Positions 7,938 through 16,576 of a DNA stretch of 64,000 bases are shown here, one piece after another. Location: NCBI RefSeq assembly GCF_026616205.1, contig NZ_JANHGR010000002.1:434001-498000 (forward strand), written 5' to 3'. The notes under the pieces were generated by a model. That model had not been told where the DNA came from and searched no databases. It saw only the letters and a list, made by a program, of their open reading frames with translations. The position numbers and the translations under genes were made by a program. Position 1 is the stretch's first letter, and each line of letters starts with the position of its first letter. This DNA comes from Halolamina litorea (lineage in GTDB: Archaea; Halobacteriota; Halobacteria; Halobacteriales; Haloferacaceae).

Positions 7938-8147
7938 CTCTGAACCGCGGCGACGTTCCGACGCCACGGTAGTTCTGGACTGCGGCGACGTTCCGACGCC
8001 ACGGTAGCTCTGAACCGCGGCGACGTTCCGACGCCACGGTAGTTCTGGACTGCGGCGACGTTCCGACGCCACGGTAGCTCTGAACCGCGGCGACGTTCCG
8101 ACGCCACGGTAGCTCTGAACCGCGGCGACGTTCCGACGCCACGATAG
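7925..8147. repeat. 35-bp tandem repeat (minisatellite), six full units plus a partial
   Basis: Six contiguous 35-bp units start at 7925, 7960, 7995, 8030, 8065 and 8100, with a partial seventh from 8135 that decays at about 8147. Each unit begins GACGCCACGGTAG and ends GCGGCGACGTTCC. Units 1, 3, 5 and 6 have CTCTGAACC in the middle; units 2 and 4 have TTCTGGACT, three changes, so part of the array has a 70-bp ABAB higher order. There are no spacers, so it is not CRISPR. Unit 1 contains the stop codon of the preceding gene. The length is not a multiple of three and no gene uses it. Confidence 0.95.
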
Positions 8148-8206
8148 GCCGTGGACCCCCCGCCGACCGTACGAAGATTCAGGAGGCCTCGACCCAATCG
8201 CCAGTC

Positions 8207-9664
8207 ATGGCTCCAACCGTCCTCGCCGGCGGCACCGTCGTCACCGTCGACGCCGACCGCCGCGTCCTCGACCCGGGCGCCGTCCTCGTTGCTGACGACA
8301 CAATCGTCGCCGTCGGCCCGCGCGACGACATCGTCGCCGACAACCCCGACGCCGACCGAATCGACCTCGACGACCACGTCCTCCTTCCGGGGCTGGTCGA
8401 CAGCCACGGCCACGCCGGCCACAGCCTCACCAAAGGGCTCGTCGACGGCCGCGGCGACGACTGGCTCGACCTCGTCAAGCGTATCTACTTCCACGGCTCC
8501 GGCACCGATTTCTGGGCGGCCGAGAGCCGACTCGCCGCGCTCGAACGGCTCCGCGCCGGCGTCACCACCTCGCTCTCCTACGTCGGCTCGATGCCCCGCG
8601 CGGACGACCCGAAGTTCGCCGCGGCGGCGGCGACGGGCTACCGCGAGTTCGGCCTGCGCCACGTCGTCGCCGTCGGCCCGCCGGACGGCCTCCCCGTCGA
8701 GGCGACGGACCCGGACACGGGAACCGAGACGACCATCGATCTCGATCGCGCGATGGCGACCACCGAAGCCGTCGTCGACGACCTCGACGGCGCCGCCGGC
8801 GGGCGGATCCGAGTCGCCGTCGCTCCCTCCTCGCTCGTCCCGGAGATGGACGACGACGGCCAAGCGACAGACGCCAGCGTCGAGCAGATCCGGGCGGTTG
8901 CCGACCTCGCCGAACGCGAGGGCCTGCCGATTCACGCCCACGCCTACGTGGGCGAGGTCGCCGCGGCGGCCGACGTCGACGCGGATATCCTCTCCGAGCG
9001 GCTCTCGCTGGCCCACTGTGCGGGGATCAGCAGCGAGGAGGTGGCGCTCATGGCCGAGAACGGCGTCGCGGCCTCCACCGGCCCGCTGACTCACGCCTAC
9101 GCGTGGGACCGCTTCCCCGTCACTGAGGCGATGGAGCAGGGCGTCACCGTCGCCGTCTCCACCGACGGCAGCGCGCCGGACCGCTCGTTCGACCTACTCT
9201 CGCAGGGCCGGATCGCCGCCCAACTCCAGCGGTCGTACCACGGCGACACCAGCCTGCTCCCGGCCGGGCGCGTGCTGGAGTCGATGACCGTCGACGCCGC
9301 GGCGGCGCTCGGGATGGCCGACGAGGTCGGCTCGCTCGCCGCCGGCACGCGCGCCGACGTGATCGCGGTGGACCGCCGCTCGGCGAAACTCGGCCCCGAC
9401 CTCGGCGCCGACGGCGCCGTTCCGCGGGTGGTCAACTACGCAGACGGCGGCGACGTGTCGTTCGTCATGGCCGACGGCGTGGTCCGACTGCGCGACGGCG
9501 AGGTCGTCGCACCCGACGCGCCGGGGCTCGAAACGATCCTCGACGACGCCGCCGACGCTGCGCAGACCGCGCTCGACCGCGTCGACGCCGACGACGCGCT
9601 GGACCCGCATCCGGACCTCTGGGGGTCGGTCCGGTACGGCGAGGGTGAGGAGGGAACGGAGTAG
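8207..9664 (+). CDS. amidohydrolase family protein (deaminase/chlorohydrolase type)
   Basis: A 485-residue TIM-barrel metal hydrolase. Ligands are in place: DSHGHAGHS with His67 and His69, IHAHAYVG with His243 and His245, LAHC with His270, and STDGSAPDRS with the catalytic Asp320. The N-terminal VLAGGTVVTVDADRRVLDPG and the C-terminal GSLAAGTRADVIAVD are the composite beta-sandwich typical of cytosine/guanine/S-adenosylhomocysteine deaminases and AtzA/B-like enzymes. The final 50 residues are an acidic extension. The substrate is probably an amino- or methylthio-purine/pyrimidine but cannot be fixed. No RBS is seen; the start lies 60 bases after the repeat array. Confidence 0.85.
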   Translation: MAPTVLAGGTVVTVDADRRVLDPGAVLVADDTIVAVGPRDDIVADNPDADRIDLDDHVLLPGLVDSHGHAGHSLTKGLVDGRGDDWLDLVKRIYFHGSGTDFWAAESRLAALERLRAGVTTSLSYVGSMPRADDPKFAAAAATGYREFGLRHVVAVGPPDGLPVEATDPDTGTETTIDLDRAMATTEAVVDDLDGAAGGRIRVAVAPSSLVPEMDDDGQATDASVEQIRAVADLAEREGLPIHAHAYVGEVAAAADVDADILSERLSLAHCAGISSEEVALMAENGVAASTGPLTHAYAWDRFPVTEAMEQGVTVAVSTDGSAPDRSFDLLSQGRIAAQLQRSYHGDTSLLPAGRVLESMTVDAAAALGMADEVGSLAAGTRADVIAVDRRSAKLGPDLGADGAVPRVVNYADGGDVSFVMADGVVRLRDGEVVAPDAPGLETILDDAADAAQTALDRVDADDALDPHPDLWGSVRYGEGEEGTE

Positions 9665-9739
9665 CCGGCCGGGGGGACCGACCGGCGAGCCCCGCCACCG
9701 GACCGCAACGGCTACACCCCTCCCCTCACAGCCTCGGAT

Positions 9740-10639
9740 ATGGAACTCGGCGTCATCGGACTCGGCCGGATGGGACAGATCGTCGTCGACCGGAGCCTCG
9801 ACGCGGGCCACGACGTGGTCGCGTTCGACCTGAGCGCGGAGGCGACCGCCGAAGCCGCCGAAGCCGGCGCGACGGCGGCCGACAGCGTCGCGGACCTCTG
9901 TGACCGCCTCGGCGAGGAGAAACGCATCTGGCTGATGGTGCCCGCGGGCGACCCCGTCGACGCCACGCTCGACGACCTCGAACCGCACCTCGACGCCGAC
10001 GACGTGGTCGTCGACGGCGGCAACTCCCACTTCGAGGCGTCGGTGCGCCGCGCGGAGACCACCGAGGCCGCCTACCTCGACTGTGGCACTTCCGGCGGGC
10101 CCGCCGGCGCCCACCTCGGCTTCTCGCTGATGGTCGGTGGCCCCGAGTGGGCCTACGAGGAACTGGTCCCGGTGTTCGACGCCGTCGCCACCGGGAACGC
10201 CGGCCACGACCGGATGGGCCCCGCCGGCTCGGGCCACTACGTCAAGATGGTCCACAACGGCGTCGAGTACGCGCTGATGCAGACCTACGGCGAAGGGTTC
10301 GAACTGCTCGCGAACGGCCGCTACGACCTCGATCTGGAGTCGGTCGCCCGGACGTGGAACAACGGCGCCGTGATCCGCTCGTGGCTGCTCGAACTCTGTG
10401 AGGAGGCGTTCCGCGAGGAGGGCAACGACCTCGGCGACGTGGCCGACCACGTCGCCGGCGGCTCGACGGGGACGTGGACGGTGCAGGAGGCGCTGGAACA
10501 GGAAGTGCCGGTGCCGCTCATCTACCAGGCGCTCTCGGAACGCTTCGGCTCCCGTGCGCCCGCGGAGGGACGGTTCGCCCGGCGGCTCGCGAACCGTCTC
10601 CGGTACGGCTTCGGCCGCCACGACGTCGCGCGGGAGTAG
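9740..10639 (+). CDS. gnd: 6-phosphogluconate dehydrogenase, NAD-type, decarboxylating
   Basis: Converts 6-phosphogluconate to ribulose 5-phosphate. The 299-residue size is that of the short NAD-preferring class, not the 470-residue NADP class. The nucleotide loop is GLGRMG (7-12), and Asp30 at the end of the second strand (VVAFDLS) favours NAD. Substrate and catalytic residues appear in DCGTSGGPAGAHLG (114-127) and VKMVHNGVEYALM with Lys169 and Asn173. Haloarchaea use this enzyme in their oxidative pentose phosphate route (established for Haloferax). Monocistronic. Confidence 0.93.
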   Translation: MELGVIGLGRMGQIVVDRSLDAGHDVVAFDLSAEATAEAAEAGATAADSVADLCDRLGEEKRIWLMVPAGDPVDATLDDLEPHLDADDVVVDGGNSHFEASVRRAETTEAAYLDCGTSGGPAGAHLGFSLMVGGPEWAYEELVPVFDAVATGNAGHDRMGPAGSGHYVKMVHNGVEYALMQTYGEGFELLANGRYDLDLESVARTWNNGAVIRSWLLELCEEAFREEGNDLGDVADHVAGGSTGTWTVQEALEQEVPVPLIYQALSERFGSRAPAEGRFARRLANRLRYGFGRHDVARE

Positions 10640-10655
10640 CTCCCTGTCCGGGGAT

Positions 10656-11612
10656 TCAGCTCCCGTCGGTCGTCGTTGTCGTCTCGTTACCGGCTGTTCC
10701 GTTACCCGCTGTCTCGTTGCCCATCGGTGTCTCCGTCTCGTTGCCCATGGGCGTCTCCGTCTCGTTACCCATCGGTGTCTCCGTTTCGTTGCCCATCGGT
10801 GTCTCCGTTTCGTTGCCCATCGGCGTCTCCTCGTCGGCCGGCGTTTCCGTCTCGTCGTCTCCGTCGGTCTCTTCTCCGTCCTCCTCTTCGGTCTCGGGTT
10901 CGCCGGCGATGAACCCGCTGACGGCGTCGAGAACCTCGCTCTGTGAGCTCGCGGGGTCGAACGCGTTCGGGAACGGCGAGCTACCCGCCACCGCGTTCAT
11001 CATGGCGGCGTGGCGTGCCTCGACGCTGTGGATCGACAGGGCGGCACCCAGCAGGTCGGGGCTCTCGACGAACGGGGCGGCGCCCGCGTAGGCGGCGACA
11101 CCGGTGTTCTCGAGCACCTGTGCCAGCGAGATGAACTCGGCGACGTCCTCGAAGCCGAAGTCGTAGTCGGCCGGGTCGGCCGGGTCCCCACCCAGGAGTG
11201 CAACGGCCTGTGTGAGCACCTCGACGTGTTGAGCCTCGTGGTCGGCGACGGTCTCGACGAAGCCGTACACCATCTGGCGGTCCTCCTCGGTGTAGTCCTC
11301 CAGCGCGTCGGCCTCGAGGAACTCGTCCTCGTCGAACGTGTCCATGGCCTCCTGGTAGAAGGCGCTCTCCAGATGTTCGAGCGACAACGCGTAGTTCAAC
11401 ACGTCCACGTCGGTTCCCTCGACGTCGTCGAACGTCGCGCCCGTGCCGGCGCCGTCGCCGCCGGTGTGTTCGTCGGCGAGCGCGACGCCGGCACCCCCGC
11501 CGAGGGTGAGCAGCGCGCCGCCGGTCAACGCGGATCGGGTGAGGAAGCCGCGCCTGGAGTGGTCCTGTTCGTCCGCGCTCTCGGTCGGCTTCGGTTCGGT
11601 AGTGTCAGTCAT
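10656..11612 (-). CDS. Tat-exported ferritin-like domain protein with glycosylatable repeat tail
   Basis: A 318-residue protein. Residues 19-25 carry SRRGFLT, a twin-arginine motif, followed by a hydrophobic ALTGGALLTLGGGAGVALA with a plausible AxA cleavage. The body is a ferritin-like four-helix bundle (EHLESAFYQEAMDTF ... VADHEAQHVEVL ... SVEARHAAMM), with Glu and His residues able to bind metal as in the DUF4439/rubrerythrin-like group. The tail after about residue 235 is acidic then has five MGNET repeats and more NxT sites, a probable glycosylated spacer. The start at 11612 is the ATG before the Tat motif; an upstream in-frame ATG is unnecessary. Confidence 0.85.
   Translation of the reverse strand: MTDTTEPKPTESADEQDHSRRGFLTRSALTGGALLTLGGGAGVALADEHTGGDGAGTGATFDDVEGTDVDVLNYALSLEHLESAFYQEAMDTFDEDEFLEADALEDYTEEDRQMVYGFVETVADHEAQHVEVLTQAVALLGGDPADPADYDFGFEDVAEFISLAQVLENTGVAAYAGAAPFVESPDLLGAALSIHSVEARHAAMMNAVAGSSPFPNAFDPASSQSEVLDAVSGFIAGEPETEEEDGEETDGDDETETPADEETPMGNETETPMGNETETPMGNETETPMGNETETPMGNETAGNGTAGNETTTTTDGS
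10720..10831. repeat. 24-bp in-frame coding repeat (MGNETETP)
   Basis: Four 24-bp units (10720-10743, 10744-10767, 10768-10791, 10792-10815) and a partial one, differing only at synonymous positions, encode MGNETETP on the minus strand. Every copy contains the N-E-T sequon for N-glycosylation. Confidence 0.93.
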
Positions 11613-11617
11613 GGTTT

Positions 11618-11632
11618 CGCCGGATTCCGGCG
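11618..11632. promoter_or_regulatory. palindrome in the leader of the ferritin-like gene
   Basis: Perfect inverted repeat CGCCGG-ATT-CCGGCG directly upstream of the start codon at 11612. An AT-rich TATA candidate (CATAACTAATC on the minus strand, about 11658-11668) would place transcription start near 11635, so the dyad lies in the first bases of the leader and could be an operator or RNA hairpin. Confidence 0.3.
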
Positions 11633-11779
11633 GGAAACCCATGTAGGCCGCCAAGATTAGTTATGTGCGAACAACGAAACGTAGGATCGGACGAGGCTGA
11701 GTAGGCTCCGTCCCGGACCGCCCGTAACACGACTCTACACGACCCAGAGAAACGCCGCGAAGGGGGCAGTAACAGCGCC

Positions 11780-12670
11780 TTACAGCTCCGCGTCGCGGAA
11801 CCAGACGACGCCGACAGCGAGCGGGAGGACCAACCAGAGCAGCATCGCCATCAGCACGAACGGGTCGGAGAAGACCGGCGAGAGCTCGGGCCCGAGGGCC
11901 TGTGCGGCCTGCTGGTTCGGGATCATCCCCAACAGCAGGCTGAACGTCCGGATCCGGGCCTCGAGGTCGCTCATGAACAGGCTGTCGACGAGGGTCTTGT
12001 ACGCCTGGATCGGGTTCAGTAGCTTCAGCGCCAGTCGCAGGCGGAACTGCTCGGGCGTCGACAGCCCGAACAGCTCCGTCGCCGCACGGTTGACGCCGCT
12101 GACGAAGAAGTTCCAGAGGAACCAGAACAGCCCGAAGAGGCCGCCGGCGCCGACGAGCGCCTGTTGGTTGGTGTTCGCGGCCGCCGAGACACCGACGGCG
12201 ATGCCGACGAAGACGACGCCCAGCAGCGCGGTCAGCAGGGCGAACTGGACGTAGACGAAGATGTCCAGCCCCGAGCCAGCGGGCAGCAACGCGAGGAAGG
12301 CCACGAGGAACCCGATCAGTACCGGGAGGGCGACGACGCCGCTCCGGCCGAGGAACTTCCCGATCACCACGTCGTCCCGGGAGTGGGGCAGCGAGAGCAG
12401 GAGCTTGATCGTTCCCGACTCGCGCTCACGGGTGATCGAGCCGTAGGCGACAACGAGCGCGGTCAGCGGGAGTAGGATCGCGGTCCCCTGTTTCAGGAAG
12501 AAGAGGAACCCCTGGACCAGCCCTTGGGTGTTCTCCACCTGGCCGCCCACGTAGAGTCGGCCGATGGCGGCGCCGGCGAACACCAGCACCGACAGCGCCG
12601 ACAGCACCCAGAGCCAGCGCGAGCGCACCGCGTCACGGAAGTCCTTCCGGGCGACGGCCTCCCAACTCAT
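11780..12670 (-). CDS. ABC-2 type transporter permease
   Basis: A 296-residue membrane permease with six predicted helices. It starts WEAVARKDFRDAVRSRWLW, the usual amphipathic elbow, and has SITRERESGTIKLLLSLPHSRDDVVIGKFLG, the conserved cytoplasmic loop of NosY-like ABC-2 permeases. The last helix ends near the C-terminus (LWLVLPLAVGVVWFRDAEL). It overlaps the upstream ATPase gene by four bases (ATGA), so the two form one exporter. The substrate is unknown; NosY-like pairs often handle metals, lipids or drugs. Confidence 0.9.
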   Translation of the reverse strand: MSWEAVARKDFRDAVRSRWLWVLSALSVLVFAGAAIGRLYVGGQVENTQGLVQGFLFFLKQGTAILLPLTALVVAYGSITRERESGTIKLLLSLPHSRDDVVIGKFLGRSGVVALPVLIGFLVAFLALLPAGSGLDIFVYVQFALLTALLGVVFVGIAVGVSAAANTNQQALVGAGGLFGLFWFLWNFFVSGVNRAATELFGLSTPEQFRLRLALKLLNPIQAYKTLVDSLFMSDLEARIRTFSLLLGMIPNQQAAQALGPELSPVFSDPFVLMAMLLWLVLPLAVGVVWFRDAEL

Positions 12671-13641
12671 CGGCCCACCTCCGACTCGGCGGCACCGTCG
12701 TCCGTGTCCCCTCCGCTACCGTGCGTCTCGGTCGGCGTCTCGCCCTCCGTGTACGCGAGGAAGAGGTCTTCGAGCGAGGACTCGCGGGTCGAGAAGTCGT
12801 CGACGACCACGCCGGCGTCCTCCAGCGCGCCGATGACGGCCGTCTTCGCCTCGGGGTCACACTGCACCGTCACAGCGTCGCCCTCGGCCGTCGCGGTGTC
12901 GACGCCGTCGAGGGCACGAACGCCCGCGAGCGCGTCGTCGTCGACGCCGGTGGCGGTAATCGACAGCGTCGCGCCGGAGCCGACCGCCTCGCGCAACCCC
13001 TCGACGGAGTCGCGGGCGACCAGCGTTCCGTCGCGCATGATGCCGACGCTGTCACAGACGGCTTCGACCTGCCCCAGCACGTGACTGGAGAAGAACACCG
13101 TCGCGCCGCGGTCGGCCTCCTCGCGGACGATGTCGCGCATCTCCTTGGCGCCGGCGGGGTCCAGCCCCGAGGAGGGTTCGTCGAGGATCAACAGGTCCGG
13201 TTCGCCGATCAGCGCCATCCCGAGCGCGAGGCGTTGGGCCATCCCCTTCGAGTAGCCGCCGGCCTTCCGGTCGCCGTCGCCGTCGAGGCCGACCCGTTCG
13301 AGTATCGCGTCGGGGTCGGCGTCGGCGGCCTTCGACTCGATGGCGAACTCCAGGTGCTCTCTGCCGGTGAGGCGCTCGTAGGTGGAGAACCCCTCAGGGA
13401 GCACGCCGGTGCGTTCCCGGACGGCCACGCTGTCGGCCTGTGGGTCCATTCCGAGCACCCGCACGGTGCCGGCCGTCGGGCGAACGAAGTCCAGCAGGAG
13501 GTTGATCGTCGTCGACTTGCCGGCGCCGTTCGGGCCGAGGAAGCCGAACACCTCGCCCTCGGGCACCGTCAGGTCCAGTCCGTCGACCGCGAGCACGTCG
13601 CCGAACCGCTTGTCGACGCCGTCGAGTTCGATGGCGGCCAT
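12667..13641 (-). CDS. ABC transporter ATP-binding protein
   Basis: A 324-residue ATPase partnering the ABC-2 permease downstream. Walker A GPNGAGKST at 36-44, Q-loop region near TGVLPEGFSTYERLTG, signature YSKGMAQ at 130-136, Walker B LLILDEPSSGLDP at 150-162, and the switch SSHVLGQVEAVCDSVGIM. After the ATPase core, residues about 215-324 form an extra C-terminal domain with the acidic tail typical of haloarchaeal ABC-2 ATPases. A TATA-like CTTTATC lies 25 bases upstream of the ATG. Confidence 0.94.
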   Translation of the reverse strand: MAAIELDGVDKRFGDVLAVDGLDLTVPEGEVFGFLGPNGAGKSTTINLLLDFVRPTAGTVRVLGMDPQADSVAVRERTGVLPEGFSTYERLTGREHLEFAIESKAADADPDAILERVGLDGDGDRKAGGYSKGMAQRLALGMALIGEPDLLILDEPSSGLDPAGAKEMRDIVREEADRGATVFFSSHVLGQVEAVCDSVGIMRDGTLVARDSVEGLREAVGSGATLSITATGVDDDALAGVRALDGVDTATAEGDAVTVQCDPEAKTAVIGALEDAGVVVDDFSTRESSLEDLFLAYTEGETPTETHGSGGDTDDGAAESEVGR

Positions 13642-13661
13642 GCCCGGGCTTGCCGCGGTTT

Positions 13662-13670
13662 CCGATAAAG
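13662..13670 (-). promoter_or_regulatory. TATA-like box for the ABC-2 operon
   Basis: CTTTATCGG on the minus strand, centred about 25 bases before the ATPase start at 13641. Confidence 0.45.
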
Positions 13671-13693
13671 GGTTTCGGCTCCGGGAGCGCGCG

Positions 13694-13951
13694 TCAGAGA
13701 CTGTCGTCGGGGTCGTGACTGGCGGCGACGCGCTCGGCCTCCGCCGCGTAGCGTGCCGCCGTCTCGGCGTCGCCGACGGCCTCGAGGCGGTCCTCGTCCA
13801 CGTCGACGGCGGCCGTTGGGCCGCCGCGCCGGGCGAGGGATTCGAGCGCGGCCTGCCGGCTGAACGTGCGCTCGCCGTCCGGGGTGGCGTAGGTGGTCGT
13901 CACGAGGTTGCGGCTGTCGACGTCCCGTTCGACCAGCCAGACGCGGGTCAT
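13694..13951 (-). CDS. small conserved haloarchaeal protein
   Basis: An 85-residue soluble protein from ATG 13951 (MTRVWLVERDVDSRN). An in-frame ATG at 13996 adds 15 basic residues (MPTAGYKPRRVERRP) and is the alternative. It has an N-terminal beta hairpin with TYATPDGERTF, and a helical, alanine- and glutamate-rich end with RYAAEAERVAASHDPDD. I recall similar uncharacterised haloarchaeal proteins with the same MTRVxLVER start and YATxxGER motif. No catalytic residues or metal sites are evident, and no operon partner is obvious. Function unknown. Confidence 0.65.
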   Translation of the reverse strand: MTRVWLVERDVDSRNLVTTTYATPDGERTFSRQAALESLARRGGPTAAVDVDEDRLEAVGDAETAARYAAEAERVAASHDPDDSL

Positions 13952-14109
13952 GGGCCGGCGTTCGACGCGCCGGGGCTTGTAGCCGGCGGTCGGCATCCTG
14001 TGTCCCCATCAGGTCCCAACGTCGTCGGCTCGTGGCCCCGTTCGGCGCTGCATCCGGCGGTTCCCGAACCGTGTGTGGGCTGAACGGCTATTCCGTTGGC
14101 TGTGGTACA

Positions 14110-14116
14110 CTATACC
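14110..14116 (+). promoter_or_regulatory. TATA box for the AhpD-like gene
   Basis: CTATACC is centred 28 bases before the ATG at 14141, supporting that start over an in-frame TTG at 14096. Confidence 0.5.
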
Positions 14117-14140
14117 GTGCCCAAAGAGGGGCACCAACTC

Positions 14141-14542
14141 ATGGCAACCCAACAGACTATTGACGAGATCGAGGAAACGCTCGGTCACGTACCCGGATGG
14201 ATGGAGCAGATCGCGGAACCGGCCAGCGACCATAGCTGGGGCATCTTCCGTGACCTCCTCCTCGGTGACACCGAACTGACGCCGCGTGAGAAGGCACTCG
14301 TCGGCGTGAGCGCAGCGACCGCGATGAACTGCGGCTACTGTACGTACTTCCACAAGGAGGAAGCCCGGTTCGCGGGCGTCTCGGACGCTGAGCTGTCTGA
14401 GGCGGTCAACGTCGCCAGCATGACGGAGTACTTCTCGACGCTCCTGCACGGCAACGAGTACGACCACGACACGTTCGTCGCCGAGACGGACGCGGCGTTC
14501 TCCCACCTCCGTGAGCAGGGGATGGCCCACGCGGACGACTGA
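14141..14542 (+). CDS. carboxymuconolactone decarboxylase / AhpD-like protein
   Basis: A 133-residue all-helical protein of the CMD/AhpD family. The thiol redox motif is MNCGYCTYFH with Cys64, Cys67 and His71, and the upstream GDTELTPREKALVGVSAATAM is the conserved helix pair. The CxxC-x3-H arrangement fits an AhpD-like peroxidatic or disulfide-exchange activity rather than the lactone decarboxylase proper. It stands alone between a divergent hypothetical gene and uvrC. The leaderless promoter fixes the start. Confidence 0.85.
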   Translation: MATQQTIDEIEETLGHVPGWMEQIAEPASDHSWGIFRDLLLGDTELTPREKALVGVSAATAMNCGYCTYFHKEEARFAGVSDAELSEAVNVASMTEYFSTLLHGNEYDHDTFVAETDAAFSHLREQGMAHADD

Positions 14543-14717
14543 GTTGTCACGCGAGTGGCGACCGGCCGTGTGGCCCCTCGTCCCCAGCCGAAGCGACTCG
14601 ACGACCGACCGTTTTCCAGCGTTGACCGACCCCGCGTTCTCCCGACTCACCAGCGACCCCTCACGAACACGGCCGCGGGCGTCACGCTGAAACGCGACCA
14701 CACCCTACCTCGGGCAG

Positions 14718-16466
14718 ATGGACGCGAGTGACGTGCGCGAGCGGGCGGGCGACCTCCCGCGGGAGCCCGGCATCTACCGCTTCCTCGAAGGCGGCGACGA
14801 TGCCGACACCGTGCTCTACGTCGGCAAGGCCGTCGACATCCGGAGCCGTGTGCGCTCCTACGCCGACCCGCGCAGCGACCGCATCCGCCGGATGGTGGCC
14901 CGAGCGGACGCCATCGACACCGCCGTCACCGACACCGAGACCCAAGCGCTGCTGCTGGAGGCGAACCTGATCAAGCGCCACCAGCCCCGCTACAACGTCC
15001 GGCTGAAAGACGACAAGTCCTACCCGCTGGTCCAACTGACCGACCACCGCTACCCACGTATCGAGATCACCCGCGACCCCGACGACGCGGCGACGGTGTT
15101 CGGCCCGTATACCCGGAAGCGCGAGGTCGAGACGGTCGTGAAGGCCATCCGCGAGACCTACGGCCTGCGGGGCTGTTCGGATCACAAGTTCCGCAACCGC
15201 GACCGGCCCTGTCTCGACCACGAGATGGGACTCTGTTCGGCGCCCTGCGTCGACGCCATCGACGCCGAAGGGTACGCCGAGGACGTACGGAGCGCGATCC
15301 GCTTCTTCGAGGGTGAAACGGGCGTGCTCGCCGACCCGCTCCGCCGGGAGATGGAGAGCGCCGCCCAACAGCAGGAGTTCGAGCGGGCGGCCAACGCCCG
15401 GGACCGCCTCGAAGCCGTCGAGGCGTTCCACGGTGGCGGCGGCGAAGCGGTCTCCTCGCCCGGGGGCCGGCGCGAGGTCGACGTGCTCGCGGCGGTCGTC
15501 GAAGGCGACGACGCCACCGTCGCCCGACTGCACGCCGACTCCGGCCAACTGGTCGACCGCTCCCGACACCGACTCGACGCGCCCGAGGGCGAGGACCGCG
15601 TCGCCACCCTGCTGTCGGCGTTCCTGACGCAGTACTACGCCGAGCGGGACTTGCCCGACGCCATCCTGCTCTCCGAGCGCCCCGACGACGAGGACGTGCT
15701 CGACTGGCTCGACACCGCCGGTGTCGACGTGTCTGTCCCCGGCGCCGGCCGGGAGGGAAAGCTGGTCGAACTGGCGCTGAAGAACGCCCGCAGCGGCGTC
15801 GGCGGCGCCGACGATCCCGTGGGCGCGCTCGGCGCCGCTCTCGGGATCAGTCGGCCAGAGCGCATCGAGGGGTTCGACGTGAGCCACGCACAGGGGAAGG
15901 CCGTCGTCGGCAGCGACGTGTGCTTCGTTGGCGGGAGCGCCGAGAAGGCCGGCTACCGGCGGAAGAAGCTCACCGACCGCAACGACGACTACGCGAACAT
16001 GCGCGAACTGCTCCGCTGGCGCGCCGAACGCGCCGTCGAGGGCCGCGACGACCGACCGGACCCGGACCTGTTGCTCATCGACGGCGGCGAGGGCCAGTTG
16101 GGCGCGGCGATGGACGCCCTCGACGAGACCGGCTGGGACGTGCCCTGCATCGCGCTGGCCAAGGCCGAGGAGTTGGTGATCACCCCAGACGGGGTAGAGC
16201 GGTTCGCCGACGACGCCCCCCACCTCCACCTACTCCAGCGCGTGCGCGACGAGGCCCACCGCTTTGCAGTCCAGTACCACCAGAGTGTCCGCGACGAGGT
16301 GGCGACGGCGCTCGACGAGGTGGCGGGTGTCGGCCCCGAGACCAGAAAGCGCCTGCTCCGGCGGTTCGGCTCCGTCGACGCCGTCCGCGAGGCCGGCGAG
16401 GAGGACCTGCTGGACGTAGCCGGCGTCGGTTCGACGACGGCCGAACGCATCCGGCGCCGGCTGTAG
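14718..16466 (+). CDS. uvrC: excinuclease ABC subunit C
   Basis: Makes both incisions around DNA lesions in nucleotide excision repair with UvrA and UvrB. The 582-residue protein has the full domain order: GIY-YIG nuclease at the N-terminus (GIY 18-20, [12 protein letters not shown] 34-46), a small cysteine cluster ([13 protein letters not shown]), the UvrB-binding UVR helix pair ([19 protein letters not shown]), the RNase H-like second nuclease ([32 protein letters not shown]) and C-terminal helix-hairpin-helix pair ([18 protein letters not shown]). Haloarchaea carry bacterial-type UvrABC. Length is near the usual 590-610. Confidence 0.96.
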   Translation: MDASDVRERAGDLPREPGIYRFLEGGDDADTVLYVGKAVDIRSRVRSYADPRSDRIRRMVARADAIDTAVTDTETQALLLEANLIKRHQPRYNVRLKDDKSYPLVQLTDHRYPRIEITRDPDDAATVFGPYTRKREVETVVKAIRETYGLRGCSDHKFRNRDRPCLDHEMGLCSAPCVDAIDAEGYAEDVRSAIRFFEGETGVLADPLRREMESAAQQQEFERAANARDRLEAVEAFHGGGGEAVSSPGGRREVDVLAAVVEGDDATVARLHADSGQLVDRSRHRLDAPEGEDRVATLLSAFLTQYYAERDLPDAILLSERPDDEDVLDWLDTAGVDVSVPGAGREGKLVELALKNARSGVGGADDPVGALGAALGISRPERIEGFDVSHAQGKAVVGSDVCFVGGSAEKAGYRRKKLTDRNDDYANMRELLRWRAERAVEGRDDRPDPDLLLIDGGEGQLGAAMDALDETGWDVPCIALAKAEELVITPDGVERFADDAPHLHLLQRVRDEAHRFAVQYHQSVRDEVATALDEVAGVGPETRKRLLRRFGSVDAVREAGEEDLLDVAGVGSTTAERIRRRL

Positions 16467-16495
16467 GTATCTAAACCGATCTTTTCACACTCCAG

Positions 16496-16504
16496 TAATT
16501 ATTT
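16496..16504 (+). promoter_or_regulatory. AT-rich promoter candidate for the secreted protein
   Basis: TAATTATTT sits about 77 bases before the ATG at 16577 in an otherwise GC-rich gap, giving a predicted leader of about 50 bases. Confidence 0.35.
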
Positions 16505-16576
16505 CACGTACGCAGCGGAACAAGTTCCCGTTCGCCGCCCTCCGCCCTCCATGGCGAGTCGCCGGCGACGCCACCC

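Noticed and set aside
7925-8147. CRISPR array
   Set aside because: The units are directly adjacent with no unique spacers, and no cas genes are present.
7880-9094. 404-residue minus-strand frame through the 35-bp repeats
   Set aside because: It runs antisense to the amidohydrolase; the repeats stay open in all minus frames by chance. Not a gene.
14096-14140. TTG start for the AhpD-like gene
   Set aside because: The TATA box at 14110-14116 falls inside this extension, so ATG 14141 is the start.
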